DNA of 47,427 nt from a virus, in the IMG/VR virus record IMGVR_UViG_3300028284_000012, positions 1-47,427 of that record. One strand, given 5' to 3'. Both the position numbers and the translations under genes were made by a program. The notes under the pieces were generated by a model that worked only from the letters and a program-made list of their open reading frames with translations, ran no database searches and was not told the DNA's origin. Numbering within the stretch: position 1 is the stretch's first letter; the number at the start of each line of letters is the position of its first letter. Below, piece by piece: positions 7,320 through 15,768 of this stretch.

Positions 7320-7478
7320 ATGCAAGACTTGAAGCTGTATTTGTTAAACGCTTCTTCATTTACTCTAGCTAGTATGAACTGGATAGAGCCAGCGTTAGAA
7401 GTTATACTACTAATGTTGACTATTGGATACACTGTACATAAGTGGATGCTACTACATAAGAAATATGATAATAAGTAA
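7320..7478 (+). CDS. Small single-span membrane protein, lysis-cassette candidate
   Basis: 52 residues from ATG 7320. One strong hydrophobic helix (ALEVILLMLTIGYTV, residues 25-39) is followed by a basic tail (HKWMLLHKKYDNK), an N-out/C-in topology by the positive-inside rule. It overlaps the M15 endopeptidase start by 14 bases. Its position right before the lysin gene makes a holin, pinholin or holin regulator plausible, though the sequence alone does not prove it. Confidence 0.65.
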   Translation: MQDLKLYLLNASSFTLASMNWIEPALEVILLMLTIGYTVHKWMLLHKKYDNK

Positions 7479-7923
7479 GCATATATCATATAAAGAAGCT
7501 ACAAGATCTATAACAGCTAAGAGATTAGGTGTAGAGAACGCTCCTAGTGAAGAGCATGTAACTAATATGCAGATTTTAGCAGAGAAAGTATTTGAGCCTC
7601 TTAGAACTCACGTAGGCAAGCCTATTTGCATTAATAGTATGTACAGATCAAGTGATCTTAACAAAGCTATAGGTGGGAGTAAAACTTCACAGCACTGTAA
7701 AGGCCAAGCTATGGATGTAGACGATAAGTATGGTCATGCTACTAACGCTGAGATGTTTGAGTTTATAAAAGATAATTTAAGTTTTGATCAATTAATATGG
7801 GAGTTTGGTACAGACGATAATCCAGACTGGATACATATTAGTTATGTGTCAGAAGAAAAGAATAGGAATATAATGCTTAAAGCATATAAGAATAAAGGTA
7901 GAACTGCATACAAAAAAATATAA
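7465..7923 (+). CDS. M15-family peptidase endolysin
   Basis: 152 residues from ATG 7465. A TTG at 7423 extends the frame but would overlap most of the previous gene. It is a zinc D-Ala-D-Ala carboxypeptidase-type (peptidase M15) lysin: residues 75-86 read SQHCKGQAMDVD, giving zinc ligands His77 and Asp84, and WIH at 122-124 gives the third ligand His124. The preceding INSMYRSSDLNKAIGG matches the family's substrate-loop region. No signal peptide is present, so export would need a holin; candidate membrane proteins flank it. It would cut the peptide stem or crossbridge of the host wall. The family call is firm; the exact bond cleaved is not visible. Confidence 0.92.
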   Translation: MIISKHISYKEATRSITAKRLGVENAPSEEHVTNMQILAEKVFEPLRTHVGKPICINSMYRSSDLNKAIGGSKTSQHCKGQAMDVDDKYGHATNAEMFEFIKDNLSFDQLIWEFGTDDNPDWIHISYVSEEKNRNIMLKAYKNKGRTAYKKI

Positions 7924-8325
7924 ATGAAAATATCTGAGTCAACTGAATTTAAAATTGATTTAAAAACTGTAATTGGTATAATAATGTTAACAACCACTTT
8001 AGTTGGTATGTACTACACATTGCAAGAGGATATACAGTTAGCTAAGACATTGCCACCTGTAGAGGTAGAAAGATTAGAATACGATTTAAAAGAACAGTGG
8101 AACAAGCAGAATATAGATGAACTTATAGAAAGAGTTGACATGCTTGAAGAAGCTAATGATATTTTAAAAGAAGAAATTAAGATAACTTCATCGATGTTAC
8201 AAGATGGTACTAAAGCAGATGACAAGTTTGAAGAGTTAAACAGGCAGTTAGAAGAATTACAAAACAAAAAACCTAAAACAACTGTTATAGTTAAAGAAGT
8301 TCAAGTAAGTAAGAAACGAAGATAA
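7924..8325 (+). CDS. Membrane-anchored coiled-coil protein, spanin-like
   Basis: 133 residues. A single N-terminal membrane helix (TVIGIIMLTTTLVGMYYTL, about residues 15-33) is followed by a long charged helical region (ERLEYDLKEQWNKQNIDELI, then ERVDMLEEANDILKEEIK and KFEELNRQLEELQNK) and a short basic end. This is the arrangement of an inner-membrane spanin or Rz-like protein. It starts immediately after the lysin stop. No partner lipoprotein with a lipobox was found nearby, so a two-component spanin is unproven; a virion or holin-accessory role is the alternative. Confidence 0.65.
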   Translation: MKISESTEFKIDLKTVIGIIMLTTTLVGMYYTLQEDIQLAKTLPPVEVERLEYDLKEQWNKQNIDELIERVDMLEEANDILKEEIKITSSMLQDGTKADDKFEELNRQLEELQNKKPKTTVIVKEVQVSKKRR

Positions 8326-8477
8326 TGGGGTATAGTGCAATACAAAAAAAGAAAAAAGATTCCTGCTGGCCAGGCTATGTAGCTAAAGGTAAGAAGAAAT
8401 CACCTAGCGGTAAAAAAACTAAAGGTGGTAAAGCTAAAATGGTTAATAACTGCGTTAAAGTAGGTAAAAAGAAATAA
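8325..8477 (+). CDS. Small Lys-rich protein with two Cys
   Basis: 50 residues from ATG 8325 (TAATG overlap with the gene before) to TAA 8477. About 20 residues are Lys. Short landmarks are KKDSCWPGYVAKG at 11-23 and MVNNCVKVG near the end, a pattern I recall from small proteins of marine phages. The two Cys could pair or bind metal. The next ATG follows without a gap. Function unknown; charge suggests nucleic acid or virion association. Confidence 0.7.
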   Translation: MGYSAIQKKKKDSCWPGYVAKGKKKSPSGKKTKGGKAKMVNNCVKVGKKK

Positions 8478-8762
8478 ATGTATACTCAACCAAGTAGCCC
8501 TTTTGAAAAGAAAGGTAAACTAAGAAAAACTACCAAAGGTAAGGGCCGTAACTTCAGGACAACTGAAGAAGGTGCTGGTATGACTGCTAAAGGAGTTAAA
8601 GAGTATAGGAAGAAAAACCCAGGTAGCAAGCTTAAGACTGCTGTAACTGGAAAAGTAAAACCAGGTAGTAAAGCTGCTAAAAGAAGAAAGTCTTTTTGTG
8701 CTAGATCTAAAAGTTGGACTAGTGAAAGAGGTAAAGCTGCTAGACGTAGATGGAAGTGTTAA
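8478..8762 (+). CDS. Small basic conserved protein (DUF5872-like)
   Basis: 94 residues, roughly a third Lys or Arg. The core GAGMTAKGVKEYRKKNPGSK, then LKTAVTGKVKPGSKAAKRRK, SFCARS and the C-terminal ERGKAARRRWKC are typical of a widespread small-protein family seen in phages and large viruses that I associate with DUF5872; the number is from memory. No enzymatic residues are apparent. It begins directly at the stop of the previous Lys-rich gene. Nucleic-acid binding or virion packaging is likely but inferred. Confidence 0.75.
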   Translation: MYTQPSSPFEKKGKLRKTTKGKGRNFRTTEEGAGMTAKGVKEYRKKNPGSKLKTAVTGKVKPGSKAAKRRKSFCARSKSWTSERGKAARRRWKC

Positions 8763-8764
8763 TT

Positions 8765-8908
8765 ATGGAGTCAAAAGGTTTAGGAGATACAATAGAAAAG
8801 ATAACTACTGCAACAGGTATAAAAGCTATAGCTGATAAAATACCAGGTGGATGTGGATGCGCTAAGCGTAAAGAAAAATTAAACAAAGCTTTTCCTTATA
8901 AAAAATGA
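8765..8908 (+). CDS. Small protein with Gly-Gly-Cys-Gly-Cys motif
   Basis: 47 residues from ATG 8765. It starts GLGDTIEKITTATGIKAIAD, predicted as one amphipathic helix, and then has PGGCGCAKRKEKLN (27-40), a CxC motif followed by a basic helix. The arrangement is a recurring small gene in marine phages as I recall, with no assigned role. The stop TGA overlaps the following ATG (ATGA at 8905-8908), which supports translation. Confidence 0.7.
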   Translation: MESKGLGDTIEKITTATGIKAIADKIPGGCGCAKRKEKLNKAFPYKK

Positions 8909-9228
8909 GTTTTAAATTAAAATCACCTTATAACATAGATAATACTCCTATATACTTTGTAGAAGAAGAAGACGGCGTTTTAGGTAGAACTAATATGAAC
9001 TGTAGCATTACTATAAATAGTAAAGTAAAAGATCCTAAGCAAGTAGAAAGCATTATAAAACATGAGAAAGTGCACGTTAAACAAATAAAAGACGGCAGAC
9101 TCGCTTATGACGATAACAATATTTACCATAGGAAAAATGGTAAAGGTAAATGGAAAGTTAAAAAAAGAAGTAAACAAGTGGATGGTTCTCCATTAAATTG
9201 GTGGGAAAAAGAAGCTTATAAAAAATAA
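8905..9228 (+). CDS. Putative small zinc metallopeptidase (HExxH)
   Basis: 107 residues. HEKVH at 53-57 is preceded by a hydrophobic SII and lies in a predicted helix, fitting the HExxH zinc motif. A C-terminal WWEKEAY (98-104) supplies a Glu in the position often used as third ligand in small gluzincin-like phage proteins. N-terminal strands (TNMNCSITINSK) precede the helix, as expected for a minimal zincin fold. No signal peptide. Substrate unknown; maturation of virion proteins or wall-related cleavage are possibilities. The catalytic reading is inference from the motif. Confidence 0.6.
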   Translation: MSFKLKSPYNIDNTPIYFVEEEDGVLGRTNMNCSITINSKVKDPKQVESIIKHEKVHVKQIKDGRLAYDDNNIYHRKNGKGKWKVKKRSKQVDGSPLNWWEKEAYKK

Positions 9229-9231
9229 ACT

Positions 9232-9453
9232 ATGAACGAAGAAAAAGAAGAGCCTTATAAAACTATATACAGAAAAGATGGTTCAAAGAAAAAAGAGTAT
9301 TACGACATGGAGGGTGGCAAGTCAATGGTTGCTAAGTACGATAAAGATGAGGAGTTGAAAAAAACTAAAGTTAAAAGAAGCGGTTTACTAAATAAAGGGT
9401 CAATATCTCCAATAATGGCTAAATGTGGTTCTTATAGACACAGTAAAAAATAA
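9232..9453 (+). CDS. Unknown small charged protein
   Basis: 73 residues, highly charged (Lys and Glu dominate) with no membrane segment. YRKDGSKKKEYYDMEGGKSM near the centre, and GLLNKGSISPIMAKCGSYRH at the C-terminus including a single Cys. Not recognised. TAATG couples it to the holin gene, so it is likely part of the lysis and small-protein transcript. Confidence 0.65.
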   Translation: MNEEKEEPYKTIYRKDGSKKKEYYDMEGGKSMVAKYDKDEELKKTKVKRSGLLNKGSISPIMAKCGSYRHSKK

Positions 9454-9905
9454 TGGCTGAAAAGAAAAAGCTAAGAGAAACTAAAGTAGGGAGCTTTCTA
9501 GCTAGCAAAGCCCCTGCACTTCTCAAAAAGATAGGCGAGGTATTACCAGATAAAGGTGGTCTTGCGATAGTAAAAAATCTTATAACAAGTGATACTAAGA
9601 TTAAAGCTGTTGACAAGGAACAAGCAATGAAGCTTATAGAACAAGATATAACAGAGCTTAAAGAAATTTCAAGTAGATGGAGAGTTGATATGAAAAGTGA
9701 TTCGTGGTTAAGTAAAAATACTAGACCACTTACTTTAATATACTTAACATTTGCTTCAACAATATTAATAATAATTGACTCATTCCATACTATGTTTGAT
9801 GTAGACACTGCTTGGGTTGAATTATTGAAAACTTTACTGATTACAGTATATGTAGCGTACTTTGGTTCAAGAGGCGCTGAAAAAATTACAAAAATAAATA
9901 AATAA
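9453..9905 (+). CDS. Holin, 3TM (GTA-holin-like) family
   Basis: 150 residues. The N-terminal cytoplasmic part includes LPDKGGLAIVKNLI and the helical KEQAMKLIEQDITELKEISS, followed by SDSWLSKNTRPLTL, the hallmark of the holin family described for gene transfer agent release (3TM holin). Hydrophobic helices follow: LIYLTFASTILIIIDSF and LLKTLLITVYVAYFGSRGA. It should oligomerise in the inner membrane to release or activate the M15 lysin encoded about 1.5 kb upstream. The family call is good by motif. Confidence 0.85.
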   Translation: MAEKKKLRETKVGSFLASKAPALLKKIGEVLPDKGGLAIVKNLITSDTKIKAVDKEQAMKLIEQDITELKEISSRWRVDMKSDSWLSKNTRPLTLIYLTFASTILIIIDSFHTMFDVDTAWVELLKTLLITVYVAYFGSRGAEKITKINK

Positions 9906-9910
9906 ATAAA

Positions 9911-10225
9911 ATGGCAGTAAAAGGATTAGCAGGTAATTTTCAAGCACAACCTAGAGTTTTTGCTCATGATGCTGTGGGATTAACAGCCGCTCAAATAAAT
10001 TCTGGAACTTATGTTATACCAGGAACTGAAAGTAGAGGAGTTTGCTTGTACGTGGGTAAAGCGATGGATACTATAACTGTAACTATGGAAAGTGGTTCTA
10101 CACCAGTGATATTCAAAGGTATCAATGCTGGGTCTTTCTTACCTATATTAGTTACTTCAGTTATAGGTGCACTTCCTTCAGATTCAGTAACTTTAGCAGA
10201 TAACGATATACTAGTATTATACTAA
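9911..10225 (+). CDS. Small beta-rich virion protein, spike/decoration-like
   Basis: 104 residues, Gly/Ser/Thr/Val rich with predicted strands throughout. The segments VYVGKAMDTITVTMESGS-like and VIFKGINAGSFLPILVTSVI, ending DNDILVLY, match a pattern common in small phage spike-base or decoration proteins, where a PVIFKGI-type strand precedes LP and the C-terminus ends in a D-I-x-x-L-Y/W strand. No catalytic residues. It lies directly before the LamG adhesin genes (three-base gap), so it may be their base or attachment partner. Confidence 0.65.
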   Translation: MAVKGLAGNFQAQPRVFAHDAVGLTAAQINSGTYVIPGTESRGVCLYVGKAMDTITVTMESGSTPVIFKGINAGSFLPILVTSVIGALPSDSVTLADNDILVLY

Positions 10226-10228
10226 GAT

Positions 10229-11419
10229 ATGTTTATAGGTATAGCTGGTACAATACCTAATTTACCAAATTTACCTGGTCAAGGTGGAGGTGGTGGAGTA
10301 GAGGTTCTTTTAGAGTATGATTCATCTAGTTTTTGTAAAGTAACAAATCCAAACTTAATTTCACCTACCGTAGCTGAGCCTGCTGGTGGTACTTTTTCTT
10401 ATACTGGTACAGGAACTTTAGGTATAGTACCAAATAGTGGTTTAATAAATGTTTTCGAGTCTGACTCTGGAAGTTACACTATAACTTACTCTGTTGGCGG
10501 ATCTTCTTCTAGCTTTCCTATAGCCATAGGAAACGAAATAATACTTTCTATAACGACTTCTCCTGGAGCTACAATATGCACAGGTGATACAGCTACTTTA
10601 ACTGCTAATGCTTCTGGTGGTTCTGGTGGTTTTACTTATTCTTGGGATACAAGCCCAGTTCAAACTATTCAATCTATAGATGTAACTACTTCTGGAAATT
10701 ACACCGTCACTGTTACGGACAGTGATGGTTGTTCCGTTTCAGCTGTACAGCAAATAACAGCTTCAACAAATGCAACTGCAATAGCTAGTATTAATAACGA
10801 TGCTGCTATGAGTTTTAATGGAACAGATTCTTATATAGATGCGGGAACTGGTTTAGGAAATTCTTTGGGCAATTCTTATAGTGGTGATTTAAGTATTTCG
10901 ATATGGTTTAAAGCTACGTCAATAGGAACGGCTCCTGGACTATTTTCTATTAATAATGGCAATGGTCTTTTTGGTCCTATACAAATATATTTTTTTAATA
11001 ATAGATTATATTTTAGAGTTCAACCAACTCAATCAGGTTGGAATTATATTAGTATTCCTTTTACAGATACAACAAGTTGGCATCATTTAACCGTTGTTTA
11101 TAAGTCAGGTAGTCAATCCAATTCTAAAATGTATTTAGACGGTGCTGATACTTCTACAAATTCTGGTGGTTCATTTCCAACAACATTAGATTTTGATGGT
11201 ATTAAAACTTTAATTGGCTACTATTTTTCTGATTCTTATCTTTTCAATGGCTCTATAGATGAAGTAGCAGTTTGGGATTCAGCATTAAGCTCTTGTGATG
11301 TTAAAGGAATACACGACGCTACAGTTACAGTAAATGGTCAGCCTAAGTCAGCTAACTTATTAGATACAAATACAACAATACCAGCTCCGGTATATTGGAA
11401 CAGAATGGGAGATAGTTAA
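10229..11419 (+). CDS. Adhesin with two Ig/PKD-like domains and one LamG-like domain
   Basis: 396 residues. After a Gly-rich linker come an Ig-like domain (about 30-105; FCKVTNPNLISPTVAEPAGG, then GSYTITYSV) and a PKD/SprB-like repeat (about 113-178; CTGDTATLTANASGGSGGFT, then GNYTVTVTDSDGC). The latter style is characteristic of Bacteroidetes surface and gliding adhesins. A LamG/concanavalin-like domain follows (about 190-372): AMSFNGTDSYIDAG, ISIWFK, WHHLTVVY, MYLDG, GSIDEVAVWDSAL. It ends PVYWNRMGDS, the same terminal motif as the next protein. Probably a host-binding appendage component; the domains may have been acquired from hosts. No signal peptide, as expected for a virion part. Confidence 0.85.
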   Translation: MFIGIAGTIPNLPNLPGQGGGGGVEVLLEYDSSSFCKVTNPNLISPTVAEPAGGTFSYTGTGTLGIVPNSGLINVFESDSGSYTITYSVGGSSSSFPIAIGNEIILSITTSPGATICTGDTATLTANASGGSGGFTYSWDTSPVQTIQSIDVTTSGNYTVTVTDSDGCSVSAVQQITASTNATAIASINNDAAMSFNGTDSYIDAGTGLGNSLGNSYSGDLSISIWFKATSIGTAPGLFSINNGNGLFGPIQIYFFNNRLYFRVQPTQSGWNYISIPFTDTTSWHHLTVVYKSGSQSNSKMYLDGADTSTNSGGSFPTTLDFDGIKTLIGYYFSDSYLFNGSIDEVAVWDSALSSCDVKGIHDATVTVNGQPKSANLLDTNTTIPAPVYWNRMGDS

Positions 11420-11429
11420 AAAATAGAAT

Positions 11430-14400
11430 ATGTCAGCAAAGTATAAAAGTCCAAGTTTTTTATTACCTAACGAGTTAAACACAAATACTAACCCGCTTAA
11501 TACGGATGGTAATCCTGCTACTGGTACTGGTATCAATAGTTTGTATTCTATGGATTTTGATGGAACAAACAACGTTGAATGTGGAAATATTTCAGCATTA
11601 AACGGAGCTACGCAAGCAACTTGGTCTTGTTGGTATAAAAGAACAGGTGGCGGTTCTACTTATTTTATGGGTAGTTGGGGGAATGGAGCAAATACAAAAC
11701 AATTTATTGCATATCAATTTGGCTCCCAAGGTGGTATGGATGTATATATGGGGAAAAATACCAGTGGTTCAAATGGAGAACATACAATGTTTCAAAATGT
11801 TAATTGTGGAATTAATCAAAATACTTGGCATCATATGGTTTTTGTTTTTGACGCGTCTGAGTCAAGCAATGCAGATAAATTAAAATTTTATCTTGATGGA
11901 ACGCAAATAACTAATACTTCAGCTGGCGGTTCTTTAACATCTTTAAATAGTGTAACAACAGATTTTATATTAGCAGCCCCGCTTTCATCAGGTAAGTTAA
12001 CTGGAAACCTTGACGAAGTAGCTGTATTCAACAGAGCTTTAAATACTACAGAAATAGCTGCACTATATGGAGGGACTAGTCCTAACATATATCCATCTAA
12101 CTTAATGGCTACAGATTTAAATCCTATAGCTTACTATCCATTAGGTGAGCAAGCACAAAACTCTGGTTATTTTGGTAATACAACTCCAGCTAATAATGTA
12201 TGGCAATTTCCAAATGGTGTATTGCAAGATTATGTAATGGATTTTGATGGAACAGGTAAAATAGACGCTGGAATTATTTCATCATTAAATAATGCTTCTG
12301 AATTTACTATATCAACTTGGGTTAAGTTAAATGATTTAACTAATAATTATAGAATATTTGGAAATAGAGAGTCTAGCTCACCTTATAAAGGTTTAGGTGT
12401 TGAAACAGGTAGTTCATCTAATGCAGGAAAACTTTTCTTTTATAGTATGAGTAATAATGGAGCTTATCCAAGCGTTGGTATAACTATGTCTAATGAAGGA
12501 ATAACTGCTAATAATTGGTTTCTTTTAACTTGTAAATACAAAAACTCTACACAAGAAATATTTATAAACGGAAGCTCAACTACAGTAACTTCTGGAAGTA
12601 AAACTTCAAATGTTGCCTCTACCACAGACACTACTACAGCTAATTTTTTAATTGGGGCTGACTCTATTTCGTCTTCAGGAAAATTAAATGGAGAATTAAG
12701 TAACTTTCAAATATTTAATACAGGTATTGACTCTACAGGATCTAACTCAATACAAACTATATACAACAACGGTTCTCCACTTACAGATATGTCAGGGTTT
12801 ACTTCTTTGACAAACTGGTGGAAACTAAATGCAGATTCTGTTTATACGCCTAGTGTGTCTAAGTATCCAACAGCTTTAGAATTTCCCGGCAATGCTGGAG
12901 CAAGTGAAATTAACACTGGAGTAATTTCAAGCTTAAATAATGCAAGTGCTTTTACTGTTTCTTTTTGGATGCTAAGAACCGCCACGCATAGTACTTTAAA
13001 TCCATTCTTTTTTGGGAATAGAGATTCTTCAAATAGTTACAAGGGTATTGCTTTTTATATGGGTAGAGATTCTCCATCTATTCGAACTCACGGTTTCTAC
13101 GTATATAGCGTTTCTGGCGGATATGCTTTTTATGAATTTCCAGCAAATTATTTTAGAGAATTAAATACTTGGCACCATGTTGTTTTAACTTGGGATACTT
13201 CAAGAACTCCTAATATGTTTGTTGGTTATTGGAATGGTGGTAATGCGGTTAGTAGTAACGGAACTCCTCCTGATACAAGTATTACTCAAACTGTGTCAAC
13301 TGGTGATTTTCACATTGGTACTGACTGGGCAAACACATCCCACTTTGGTGGTCAAATGTCAAATTTTGCAATATATGACTCAGCTTTAACTGCTGATCAA
13401 GTGTCAACGCTATTTAATTTTGGAACTCCAGAAGTTAATACATCTTTCTCTCCTACACATAATTGGAAATTAGATAATCTCACAACTGGGTTAAACGATG
13501 TAGGCTCATTAGCAAGTAATGATGGAAGTGATATAGCAGTAGTTGAAGTTAACAGTAATGTTGCTACTATCCCATCTTGGAAAATACCAAGTGAATTACC
13601 TATTACAAGTGCAAATTATACAACGGCTTTAGATTTTGATTCTGCAAGTAGTGATTATATAGATTGTGGTAATGATGCAAGTTTTAATTTTGGTACAGGA
13701 GATTTTACAGTTAGTTCTTGGATAAATATTTCAAGCGGAAATAGTTCTTATAGATGGATTTTTGGTTATGGACGAACTACAGGTCTTGAAATAGGTTTAC
13801 ATAATACAACTAATAATAATTTAAGATTATGGATTGCAGGTAGTCTATTAATTTCAAGTGAAAGCATAAGTTCAGATACTTGGCATAATTTAATTGTAAA
13901 AAGAGAAAGCGGTTCAATTTCAGCATTTTTAGATAATACTTCTTTAACACTTTCAGGAAGTGGAGGTGCTGGAAGTATTAGTAATGACAATGCTTATATT
14001 GGTGCTTGGGGTAGTGGAGTGGAAGATTATTTTGATGGCTCTATTTCAAATGTAGCAGTATATAACTCAGCTTTAACAGCTCCACAAGTTTCAACTTTAT
14101 ACAATAACGGAACACCTGAAACAGCTATTAGCTTTTTACCTGTTAGTTGGTGGAAATTAGATACTGGAGGTTCTACAATAACAGATTATGGTTCTGGTGG
14201 AAATACTGGAAATAATAACGGAGCTTCACCAATAACATCCGATGTATTAACTACTCAACCAGTAAATGGAGTAAGTACAACTTTACCAAGTACAGCTTTA
14301 CAACAAAGTGATTTACAATTTGATTCACCATATAGTAACTATAGTTTAAGTTTTGATGGAACGGGACAGTATATAAATTGTGGAACAAGTAATATTTCTG

Positions 14401-15767
14401 AACTACAAGTCTTAAGCTTGTCTTGTTGGTTTAAAGAAGTTGATTCATCAAATACAGGAACAAGAGCTATTATAGCTAACAAAAATTACTCAAGCAATAA
14501 TGGAGTTGCTTTATGGATTTTTGGGTCAGATTTAATTTTTCAAATTGCCGCTCAGAATGATAATCTTTCTTGGAATAATAGTAGAGTTGTTATATTTAGA
14601 AATTACGCTCCAATAGGTTCTTGGAACCATATATCTTGCACTTATGACGGTGCAGATGCTAAAATATACATTAATGGCGTATTAAGAAATACTTGGACGC
14701 CTACGCAGCCTTACACAGTTTATTATTCTCCTACATACAATGAATTAAGAATAGCTAATAGATCAGATACCACTGGTGCACCTTTTGTAGGTAAAATAGA
14801 CGAAACTGCTATTTTTAACACAGCTTTAACAGAAGCTCAAGTATTAGAAATATATAATAATGGTAGACCAAAAGATCTAACTACTTTCTCTGGAACTGCA
14901 CCTATTTCTTGGTGGAGGCTTGGTGAAAACGCTTATTTTATAAATAACGATATTACATTACCTAATTCAGTGTCTGGAGCACCTAATGGCGTAAGCTCTG
15001 GAACTGCTACTTCGATGCTATCAGCTGATGCGCCTGGAACTTATGCTAATGGTATAGGAGATGGTTTAGCTGTCACAGATCGTGTAGGAGAAGCTCCTTT
15101 ATCAGTTGCTAACTCACAGAGTTATAATATGATTCCAGATGACAAAGTACCTTATGTACCTGGATATGTTGGAGCACAAACTACCAACGCCTCTGAAATG
15201 ACATTTAACGGAGTGGATTCTTTCTTTGATACTGGAAACATAGATTTAGGAATCAACTCTACTTTATCAATGTGGTTTAAGCCTGGTACTAGTCCAGCTG
15301 TAAATGATTACGCTTTAATTGGTGAAGGTTCTAATGGTTTTGATTATTTAGTTAGAAGGGAAAGTGGAAAATTTTATATTTGGGTTGGATCTAGTTTTCA
15401 CAATTACGGATCAGTAATATCTAACAATATAATTGTTGGTAGTTGGAATTTTTTAGCAATACAAAAAGCTGGAGATACAATAACTGTTTATTTGAAAAAT
15501 ACAAATGGAGAATTTAACGCAACAGCTACTAATTCTGCATGGGCTACAACTTCTATGACTTTTGATAGAATAGGTTCTAGAACCATATCTCCACCTGCGC
15601 AAGTGTTCAGTGGCCAAATAGATGAAGTAGCAGGTTTTAGCGAGGCTTTAACGCCTGATCAGATTAAATTTGATTTATACAAAGCAACAACAACAGGTAA
15701 AACAGCAGATATAGAAAATAATACTAACCTACCAACGCCAGTGGCTTGGTACAGAATGGGAGATTAA
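11430..15767 (+). CDS. Giant adhesin with six LamG-like domains
   Basis: 1445 residues. Six LamG/concanavalin-like modules begin near residues 40, 270, 481, 732, 971 and 1255. Each starts with a strand such as SMDFDGT, VMDFDGT, ALDFDSA or SLSFDGT, followed by a W-containing strand (SCWYK, STWVK, SSWIN), a W-H/N-x-hydrophobic core strand, a Y-L/I-D/N-G turn, and a closing NVAVYNSALT-like segment. Between modules is a recurring link ending WWKL or YYPLG. It ends AWYRMGD, like the flanking proteins. LamG folds bind glycans or proteins, so this is a likely receptor-binding appendage. Copies differ greatly in sequence, implying old duplication and diversification. Length is far above a normal fibre. 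Confidence 0.88.
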   Translation: MSAKYKSPSFLLPNELNTNTNPLNTDGNPATGTGINSLYSMDFDGTNNVECGNISALNGATQATWSCWYKRTGGGSTYFMGSWGNGANTKQFIAYQFGSQGGMDVYMGKNTSGSNGEHTMFQNVNCGINQNTWHHMVFVFDASESSNADKLKFYLDGTQITNTSAGGSLTSLNSVTTDFILAAPLSSGKLTGNLDEVAVFNRALNTTEIAALYGGTSPNIYPSNLMATDLNPIAYYPLGEQAQNSGYFGNTTPANNVWQFPNGVLQDYVMDFDGTGKIDAGIISSLNNASEFTISTWVKLNDLTNNYRIFGNRESSSPYKGLGVETGSSSNAGKLFFYSMSNNGAYPSVGITMSNEGITANNWFLLTCKYKNSTQEIFINGSSTTVTSGSKTSNVASTTDTTTANFLIGADSISSSGKLNGELSNFQIFNTGIDSTGSNSIQTIYNNGSPLTDMSGFTSLTNWWKLNADSVYTPSVSKYPTALEFPGNAGASEINTGVISSLNNASAFTVSFWMLRTATHSTLNPFFFGNRDSSNSYKGIAFYMGRDSPSIRTHGFYVYSVSGGYAFYEFPANYFRELNTWHHVVLTWDTSRTPNMFVGYWNGGNAVSSNGTPPDTSITQTVSTGDFHIGTDWANTSHFGGQMSNFAIYDSALTADQVSTLFNFGTPEVNTSFSPTHNWKLDNLTTGLNDVGSLASNDGSDIAVVEVNSNVATIPSWKIPSELPITSANYTTALDFDSASSDYIDCGNDASFNFGTGDFTVSSWINISSGNSSYRWIFGYGRTTGLEIGLHNTTNNNLRLWIAGSLLISSESISSDTWHNLIVKRESGSISAFLDNTSLTLSGSGGAGSISNDNAYIGAWGSGVEDYFDGSISNVAVYNSALTAPQVSTLYNNGTPETAISFLPVSWWKLDTGGSTITDYGSGGNTGNNNGASPITSDVLTTQPVNGVSTTLPSTALQQSDLQFDSPYSNYSLSFDGTGQYINCGTSNISELQVLSLSCWFKEVDSSNTGTRAIIANKNYSSNNGVALWIFGSDLIFQIAAQNDNLSWNNSRVVIFRNYAPIGSWNHISCTYDGADAKIYINGVLRNTWTPTQPYTVYYSPTYNELRIANRSDTTGAPFVGKIDETAIFNTALTEAQVLEIYNNGRPKDLTTFSGTAPISWWRLGENAYFINNDITLPNSVSGAPNGVSSGTATSMLSADAPGTYANGIGDGLAVTDRVGEAPLSVANSQSYNMIPDDKVPYVPGYVGAQTTNASEMTFNGVDSFFDTGNIDLGINSTLSMWFKPGTSPAVNDYALIGEGSNGFDYLVRRESGKFYIWVGSSFHNYGSVISNNIIVGSWNFLAIQKAGDTITVYLKNTNGEFNATATNSAWATTSMTFDRIGSRTISPPAQVFSGQIDEVAGFSEALTPDQIKFDLYKATTTGKTADIENNTNLPTPVAWYRMGD

Positions 15768-15768
15768 T

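Noticed and set aside
7423-7464. Extension of the M15 lysin to a TTG start
   Set aside because: It would overlap most of the 52-residue membrane gene; the ATG at 7465 gives a complete family domain.
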